Source of the DNA: JABMQB01 sp964408795
GTDB lineage: Bacteria; Bacteroidota; Bacteroidia; Bacteroidales; Prolixibacteraceae
NCBI GenBank assembly: GCA_964408795.1
Contig: CAYPAW010000105.1
Span: forward strand, 1-28,019
Length of the DNA: 28,019 nucleotides
Reading direction: 5' to 3'
The translations under genes were made by a program, and so were the position numbers. Positions 24,860 to 28,019 of the stretch are shown one piece after another (the stretch's first letter is position 1; each line of letters begins with the position of its first letter). The notes under the pieces are model-generated. The model did not search any database. It worked only from the letters and a program-made list of their open reading frames with translations, and was not told the origin of the DNA.

Positions 24860-24875
24860 TCCCGATGCTTCGGGA
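24860..24875. repeat. TCCCGA-family palindrome (TCCCGA-TGCT-TCGGGA)
   Basis: Six-base perfect arms around a four-base loop, directly in front of the GGAGAG strand of the candidate RNA. Confidence 0.65.
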
Positions 24876-25116
24876 GGAGAGTTCCAACGATAAGCTTGTG
24901 AATGCTTTGGAATCTCTCAGGCGCTCAAAGGGTAAATGAAAAAATGTCAGGTTAAACAAGCACTATTACTACGATGAGATGAAATACAATGCACACCTTA
25001 TCCAATTTCACGAAGGTGACAGATCACACCCAATAAATTTTCCCGTTTCCCAGTATTTCATCCTGCATCCTGTGAATCATGAAACAATTCTGAAAAGAAG
25101 TGTTTTTTCTAACAGC

Positions 25117-25158
25117 AAAAAACCAACATATCCACCCCGGAATGTTGGTTTTTTTTTG
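25117..25158 (+). terminator. Strong rho-independent terminator
   Basis: AACCAACAT (25121-25129) pairs perfectly with ATGTTGGTT (25142-25150), with AAAA before and a nine-base T-run after. It can work in both directions. No annotated gene ends just before it, which is why an upstream non-coding transcript is proposed. Confidence 0.8.
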
Positions 25159-25280
25159 TTTGAATACCGGGAGAGGTGTTATTTCCTAAACGAGAAGACC
25201 GGACTTTTTCCCGGCGGGAAAAAAGAACCATTCACTCACAGATCGCGCCAAGGCGTTTCATACCCAAAAACCGATCCGCA

Positions 25281-25412
25281 ATGAAACGAACATGGTACCT
25301 ATTCACCTCCCGGGTGATGATGAATCCCGATGACGACCGGGGCGGGGTATGCATGTTATCCCGGAGGTTGTCGGGACGAGTTCCCTTGAAAAATAAAGTT
25401 TTAATCGTATGA
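25281..25412 (+). CDS. Small ORF 1 upstream of pyrB, 43 aa, unknown
   Basis: Starts MKRTWYLFTSRVMM and ends ...NKVLIV. Its N-terminus resembles that of the next small ORF (MKRAWLIFTFKAM), and the two overlap as ATGA. The middle runs through a composite TCCCGA-type palindrome (25325-25376), so the C-terminal part is probably not constrained. The resemblance to its neighbour is the only sign that it may be translated. It could be a leader peptide, a relic or chance. Confidence 0.3.
   Translation: MKRTWYLFTSRVMMNPDDDRGGVCMLSRRLSGRVPLKNKVLIV
25325..25376. repeat. Composite TCCCGA-family imperfect palindrome
   Basis: Outer TCCCGA (25325-25330) pairs with TCGGGA (25371-25376), and an inner CCGGG pairs with CCCGG at about 25361-25365. 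The right part (25359-25376) also forms its own TCCCG/CGGGA hairpin. It resembles two elements joined or one decayed long hairpin. Confidence 0.55.
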
Positions 25413-25504
25413 AACGAGCATGGTTAATATTTACATTCAAGGCTATGATTAAAGCTATGCAAGTTCTCCCGGTCCCGATAGCTATCGGGATCGGTAATAC
25501 CTAA
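25409..25504 (+). CDS. Small ORF 2 upstream of pyrB, 31 aa, unknown
   Basis: The sequence starts MKRAWLIFTFKAMIKAMQ and its ATG overlaps the stop of small ORF 1. It ends 21 bases before pyrB. Its last third is encoded by a perfect TCCCGA palindrome (25473-25490). Position and the overlapping arrangement make it a candidate leader peptide for pyrB-pyrI, but no pyrimidine-attenuation hairpin with T-run is visible after it. Confidence 0.35.
   Translation: MKRAWLIFTFKAMIKAMQVLPVPIAIGIGNT
25473..25490. repeat. Perfect 18-base palindrome TCCCGATAGCTATCGGGA
   Basis: The cleanest member of the TCCCGA family, with nine-base arms and no loop, 35 bases before pyrB and inside small ORF 2. Confidence 0.8.
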
Positions 25505-25525
25505 TAAATTTAACACTTTTATCAT

Positions 25526-26437
25526 ATGGAAAAAAAGGATTTGATCTCAATTACCGATTATACGAGGGATGAGTACCTTCGCATCATGGACCTGGCGGAG
25601 GAATTTGAAAAAGATCCCAATCAGGAACTTCTGAAGGGGAAAATTGTGGCCTCCCTTTTTTTTGAGCCTTCCACCCGCACCCGTTTAAGTTTTGAATCGG
25701 CCATCAACCGGATGGGCGGGAAGATTATCGGATTTGCCGATTCCGACAATCTGAGTGTTAAAAAGGGAGAGACCCTGCATGACACCATCCGGATGGTCAG
25801 CAGCTATGCCGATCTGATTGTTATGCGGCATCCGTTGGAGGGCTCAGCGCGCTATGCAGCAGAGATCTCCCCTGTACCGGTACTGAATGCCGGAGACGGA
25901 GCCAATCAGCATCCTACGCAAACGCTGCTCGACATGTATTCCATTCTGAAAACCCAGCATACATTCAATAACCTGAACATTTTTATGATGGGGGATCTTA
26001 AATACGGAAGAACCGTTCACAGCCTGCTCATGGCCATGTCGCAGTTCGAAAATCCGATTTTTAATTTCATTGCCCCCGACGAACTTCAAATGCCGCAGGA
26101 ATATAAAATGTACCTCCGGGAAAAAGGAATTCGCTATTTTGAACACAAAGAGTTTTCGGATATCATCTCTGAAGCCGATATTATTTACATGACCCGGGTT
26201 CAGAAAGAACGGTTCTCCGACCCTATTGAATACGAAAAGGTCAGAAATGTATACATCCTGCGGAATGCCATGCTGAAAAATACCAAACCCAATCTGCGAA
26301 TCCTTCATCCCCTGCCCCGTGTGAATGAAATTCATACCGATGTAGATAAAAACGAAAAGGCCTACTATTTTGAACAGGCAAGAAACGGTATTTTCACCCG
26401 TCAGGCAATCATCGCTCATACTCTGAACCTGAAATGA
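25526..26437 (+). CDS. pyrB: Aspartate carbamoyltransferase, catalytic subunit
   Basis: 303 aa, normal length. It joins carbamoyl phosphate and L-aspartate to make N-carbamoyl-aspartate, the first committed step of pyrimidine synthesis. The carbamoyl-phosphate loop FFEPSTRTRLSFESA (46-60) and the 80s-loop SVKKGETLHDT with K80 are present. HPTQTLLD (129-136) and HPLPRVNEI near the C-terminus are also typical of the family. It begins without a Shine-Dalgarno sequence. pyrI follows 53 bases later, so the two subunits are made together as in enterobacterial-type ATCase. Two small ORFs and a palindrome lie just upstream. Confidence 0.98.
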   Translation: MEKKDLISITDYTRDEYLRIMDLAEEFEKDPNQELLKGKIVASLFFEPSTRTRLSFESAINRMGGKIIGFADSDNLSVKKGETLHDTIRMVSSYADLIVMRHPLEGSARYAAEISPVPVLNAGDGANQHPTQTLLDMYSILKTQHTFNNLNIFMMGDLKYGRTVHSLLMAMSQFENPIFNFIAPDELQMPQEYKMYLREKGIRYFEHKEFSDIISEADIIYMTRVQKERFSDPIEYEKVRNVYILRNAMLKNTKPNLRILHPLPRVNEIHTDVDKNEKAYYFEQARNGIFTRQAIIAHTLNLK

Positions 26438-26490
26438 CGGAGCGGAAGCAGGTTTCCCTTGTTAATTTTGAAAATTAAAAACAGAACCAT

Positions 26491-26943
26491 ATGAAGAAGA
26501 AACTGAAAGTCAGCGCCATCAAAAACGGAACCGTGATTGATCACATTCCGGCAGGCAACCTTTTTAAGGTTATCAGCATTTTAGGGCTGGACCAGGTGGA
26601 AGGTCAGATTACTTTTGGAACCAACCTCGACAGCGGAAAACTGGGCCGGAAAGCCATTATTAAAGCTTCGGAAACCTATTTTGAAGACGATGATATCAAC
26701 CGGATAGCCCTCATAGCTCCCCATGCAAAACTCAACATCATCAAAGATTATCAGGTGGTGGAAAAAAAGGTGGTGGAGATCCCGGAAACCATACGCGGCA
26801 TTGTGAAATGTTTCAATCCCCAGTGTATTACCAACAACGAAGAGGTAACCACCTATTTCCAGGTGGTTTCAAAGAACCCTATAGCCCTGAAATGCCGGTA
26901 CTGTGAAAAAATCACCACCGCAGATCAGCTCACCATGAAATAG
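26491..26943 (+). CDS. pyrI: Aspartate carbamoyltransferase, regulatory subunit
   Basis: 150 aa. The allosteric domain opens KKLKVSAIKNGTVIDHIPAGNLFKVISIL, and the zinc domain has C107, C112, C135 and C138 (CFNPQC ... CRYC). The regulatory chain binds CTP and ATP and, through its zinc domain, holds catalytic trimers together. It follows pyrB in the same direction. The gap contains TAATTTTG (26463-26470), a possible internal -7 box, but this is within the palindrome TTAATTTTGAAAATTAA and lacks a -33 box. Confidence 0.97.
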   Translation: MKKKLKVSAIKNGTVIDHIPAGNLFKVISILGLDQVEGQITFGTNLDSGKLGRKAIIKASETYFEDDDINRIALIAPHAKLNIIKDYQVVEKKVVEIPETIRGIVKCFNPQCITNNEEVTTYFQVVSKNPIALKCRYCEKITTADQLTMK

Positions 26944-27001
26944 AAGACCGGAAGCAATCGAAATTTTTATTGGAACATGATCTCGATTGTAAAGGTTTTT
27001 C

Positions 27002-27009
27002 TATATTTG
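27002..27009 (+). promoter_or_regulatory. Probable tRNA-Leu promoter (-7 TATATTTG)
   Basis: TATATTTG fits TAnnTTTG, 98 bases before the mature tRNA and 38 bases before the 5' tRNA fragment. No good -33 TTTG is at the right distance. A transcript from here would carry the fragment and then the tRNA to the terminator at 27241. Confidence 0.45.
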
Positions 27010-27047
27010 CATCGCCGTATAAAAACGGAACCCGTTCTTTTAAAACA

Positions 27048-27089
27048 GCCCGGATGGCGGTCCCGACATATCGGGAGGTAGACGCGCTG
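27048..27089 (+). pseudogene. Partial 5' copy of tRNA-Leu with a palindrome in place of the D-loop
   Basis: GCCCGGATGGCGG (27048-27060) equals the tRNA-Leu 5' end at 27108-27120 except for one base. GGTAGACGCGCTG (27077-27089) equals 27125-27137. Between them the four tRNA bases AATT are replaced by the 16-base palindrome TCCCGACATATCGGGA. After base 27089 the similarity stops. The AAACAG just before it is also shared with the true gene. Confidence 0.75.
27061..27076. repeat. TCCCGA-family palindrome inside the tRNA-Leu fragment
   Basis: TCCCGA, CATA, TCGGGA: six-base perfect arms, lying exactly where the D-loop bases of the tRNA copy should be. Confidence 0.75.
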
Positions 27090-27107
27090 TTTGATTGGTT
27101 AGAAACA

Positions 27108-27191
27108 GCCCAGATGGCGGAATTGGTAGACGCGCTGGTTTCAGGGACCAGTGTCCTTTCGGATGTGCAGGTTCGAGTCCTGTTCTGGGCA
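27108..27191 (+). tRNA. tRNA-Leu, anticodon CAG
   Basis: 84 bases without an encoded CCA. The acceptor stem GCCCAGA pairs with TCTGGGC (27184-27190) and A27191 is the discriminator. The D-arm is GCG...CGC with GGTAGA. The anticodon stem CTGGT/ACCAG encloses the loop TTCAGGG, giving anticodon CAG for CUG codons. A long variable arm (about TGTCCTTTCGGATGT) is as expected for a class II tRNA, and the T-arm reads GCAGG-TTCGAGT-CCTGT. It is flanked by partial copies of itself on both sides. Confidence 0.95.
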
Positions 27192-27210
27192 CTACACTTA
27201 AAGGCTTTCC
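27176..27210 (+). repeat. Direct repeat, copy 1: tRNA-Leu 3' end and trailer
   Basis: 35 bases beginning AGTCCTGTTCTGGGCACTAC. It recurs at 27300-27334 with one difference (CACTTAAAGG here, CACATAAAGG there). It covers the 3' part of the tRNA plus 19 bases of trailer. Confidence 0.85.
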
Positions 27211-27241
27211 TTGTAAAATACATAAGGGCAGCCTTTTTTTT
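27200..27241 (+). terminator. tRNA-Leu terminator
   Basis: AAAGGCT (27200-27206) pairs with AGCCTTT (27230-27236) and is followed by a T-run to 27241, nine bases after the tRNA. Confidence 0.65.
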
Positions 27242-27259
27242 ATTGCCCATTAAGAAAAA

Positions 27260-27312
27260 CCAGAACAGGGCGAGAAGTTTATCCCGATGACTATCGGGAA
27301 GTCCTGTTCTGG
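27260..27312. repeat. Nested inverted repeat built from the tRNA-Leu 3' end
   Basis: CCAGAACAGG (27260-27269) pairs with CCTGTTCTGG (27303-27312), the latter being tRNA-Leu 3' sequence. Inside lies the palindrome at 27282-27299. Transcribed, it would be a long hairpin on a hairpin. Confidence 0.8.
27282..27299. repeat. TCCCGA-family palindrome TCCCGATGACTATCGGGA
   Basis: Seven-base arms around GACT, touching the start of the second tRNA 3' copy where the T-loop would be. Confidence 0.75.
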
Positions 27313-27334
27313 GCACTACACATAAAGGCTTTCC
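27300..27334 (+). repeat. Direct repeat, copy 2: second tRNA-Leu 3' end and trailer
   Basis: Copy of 27176-27210 with one mismatch, 124 bases downstream. It has no tRNA body in front, only a TCCCGA palindrome, so it cannot make a tRNA. Confidence 0.85.
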
Positions 27335-27644
27335 GGCTTTTTTCGTTGGCACCTCTGAAAATTAAATGCACTTGGCGAGTCATTATGCATCAAGCAAAAT
27401 CTTTCATCCTTTTTACTTTATGGAAATCATGCACTTAAACCACACCATGCAATCGCGCGGGTGCGGGGATTGACATCAACGGTCATTTGTAGGTTGTCGA
27501 TGAGGATTTCGAAAAGCATCAGTCCCAGGAATCGGGAAGACGGTAAAGAAAGATGTAACCAGAAATCATCAGTGTAGTGATTCCTGAAAATCCAATATAC
27601 TCCCGAATGAGTACAGGAAAGGGATGGCAAATTTAAAATTACAG

Positions 27645-27666
27645 GGGAAATCATTCCCTTTTTTTT
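27645..27666 (+). terminator. Possible small rho-independent terminator
   Basis: GGGAA (27645-27649) pairs with TTCCC (27654-27658) around ATCA and is followed by eight T. The stem is short. There is no identified gene directly upstream on the plus strand. Confidence 0.4.
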
Positions 27667-27783
27667 GATTATTCAAATAAAATGGTAAAATTTATGAACT
27701 TTAAAGCAAGTGGGTCATATCATCCCGAATCAGCGTGAAAAATCTTGGATAACGCTTAAGGGCTTTTTAATAGATAACACTTG

Positions 27784-27804
27784 TTTGTTCACAATCTGAA
27801 CAAA
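27784..27804 (+). promoter_or_regulatory. Hairpin just before the last gene
   Basis: TTTGTTCA and TGAACAAA form eight perfect pairs around CAATC, eight bases before the ATG at 27813. It may control translation or be an operator. Confidence 0.4.
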
Positions 27805-27812
27805 GAAAACAA

Positions 27813-28019
27813 ATGAAATTTAAAAAACTAAAAATAAGCATCTTGCTTTTTTTAGGATTCGGGCTAACCGGACTTCAGGCCCAGGAGAGTGTTCATGCCA
27901 CAGGCGGAGAAGCTTCGGGTAGCGGAGGCTCGGTAAGCTATTCCATAGGACAGGTTGTATATCGAACCCATACAGGCACAAACGGCTCGGTAGCCGAGGG
28001 TGTGCAGCAACCCTATGAG
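27813..28019 (+). CDS. Secreted Bacteroidota protein, N-terminal fragment (function unknown)
   Basis: The first 69 codons; the gene runs off the right edge. Residues 1-24 form a signal peptide (MKFKKLKISILLFLGFGLTGLQAQ). The next part, ESVHATGGEASGSGGSVSYSIGQVVYRTHTGTNGSVAEGVQQPYE, is a Gly/Ser-rich beta-type sequence. I recognise it from a common group of small secreted Bacteroidota proteins, some with a C-terminal secretion (T9SS) sorting domain; whether this one has that domain cannot be seen. No enzymatic motif is present. A hairpin lies immediately upstream. Confidence 0.75.
   Translation, partial: MKFKKLKISILLFLGFGLTGLQAQESVHATGGEASGSGGSVSYSIGQVVYRTHTGTNGSVAEGVQQPYE

Larger units (their letters stand above)
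24852..25158 (+). ncRNA. Candidate structured non-coding RNA of about 300 nt, orphan
   Basis: This stretch has a promoter match in front and a strong terminator at its end. It lacks a credible gene: the only reading frame of size (24979-25284) runs through the terminator. Near its start a TCCCGA palindrome (24860-24875) is followed by a long stem-loop in which GAGAG-TTCCAA (24877-24887) pairs with TTGGAA-t-CTCTC (24907-24918). The 12 bases at 24911-24922, AATCTCTCAGGC, equal the conserved 3' strand of the glycine riboswitch, and GGAGAG matches its 5' strand. The glycine core (GCCGAAGGAGCAA) is absent. It may be a small RNA, a riboswitch relative or a decayed riboswitch. The nearest downstream genes are two small ORFs and pyrB, beyond the terminator. 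Confidence 0.4.
27335..27812. other. Intergenic region without a recognised gene
   Basis: About 480 bases. The only frame of note is 75 codons on the minus strand (27427-27654), which I do not recognise and which has no support beyond being open. A plus-strand terminator-like hairpin (27645-27666) and a start-proximal hairpin (27784-27804) are the only structures seen. No clear TTTG/TAnnTTTG promoter for the last gene was found. Confidence 0.5.

Noticed and set aside
24858..24945. Glycine riboswitch
   Set aside because: AATCTCTCAGGC and GGAGAG match, but the essential GCCGAAGGAGCAA core is missing, the arm is too short, and no glycine-related gene follows.
24979..25284. 101-codon plus-strand reading frame
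   Set aside because: It reads straight through a strong terminator hairpin and its protein resembles nothing known; likely chance.
26463..26470. Internal promoter for pyrI
   Set aside because: The TAATTTTG is part of a simple AT palindrome and lacks a -33 box; co-transcription with pyrB explains expression.
27427..27654. 75-codon minus-strand reading frame
   Set aside because: No recognisable domain, no promoter match and no partner gene; reported only inside the intergenic entry.
1..28019. CRISPR arrays, insertion sequences, phage genes or defence systems
   Set aside because: No regular repeat-spacer array, transposase, integrase or known defence protein is present.

Overview
This window looks like a chromosomal segment of a member of the Bacteroidota, most likely in the Bacteroidales/Marinilabiliales part of the phylum. 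The protein families point there: an OstA/LptD-type barrel next to an amidase and a single MCE protein, pyrB-pyrI, DUF134, CE15 and sialate-O-acetylesterase-type enzymes, and a secreted protein start of a kind common in this phylum. Several upstream regions carry the Bacteroidota promoter signature (TTTG, about 19 bases, TAnnTTTG). Nearly all start codons lack a Shine-Dalgarno sequence. Genus and species cannot be told from this sequence.

Layout. Bases 1-7763 are all on the minus strand. Read in transcription order they hold a class IV aminotransferase, an acyl-CoA-ligase-like enzyme and a polytopic acyltransferase. Then come three secreted carbohydrate-active proteins: a sialate-O-acetylesterase/acetylxylan-esterase-like enzyme, a CE15 glucuronoyl esterase and a truncated polysaccharide deacetylase. 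The last three look like part of a plant-polysaccharide locus continuing to the left. Bases 7807-11422 are on the plus strand: an unknown protein, then an NlpC/P60 endopeptidase and a dipeptide epimerase that together fit muropeptide breakdown, then an exported MsrB. Bases 11539-15066 return to the minus strand: hutI, an FKBP isomerase, aroC, and a DUF134 regulator one base after aroC.

Bases 15151-16306 hold the rpsF-rpsR-rplI operon behind a near-perfect Bacteroidota promoter. Bases 16488-22404 hold envelope genes: ridA and lptD on the minus strand, amiC and an MCE protein divergent on the plus strand. dnaA (ending in a clear terminator) and yigZ follow. After a roughly 750-base non-coding stretch come pyrB-pyrI, a tRNA-Leu(CAG) region, and the first 69 codons of a secreted protein at the right edge.

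The most unusual material is non-coding and lies mainly in 24.8-27.8 kb. (1) Six short palindromes built on TCCCGA...TCGGGA are scattered between genes. Two of them sit inside partial copies of the tRNA-Leu gene, in place of its D-loop and T-loop. (2) A region of about 300 bases has its own promoter match, a strong stem-loop with riboswitch-like wording and a strong terminator, but no convincing ORF. (3) Two overlapping small ORFs with matching N-termini lie just ahead of pyrB. (4) A strong Shine-Dalgarno sequence precedes rpsR (bS18), and a weaker one precedes rplI, although the rest of the window shows essentially none. bS18 and bS6 are themselves parts of the pocket that hides the anti-SD in Bacteroidia ribosomes.
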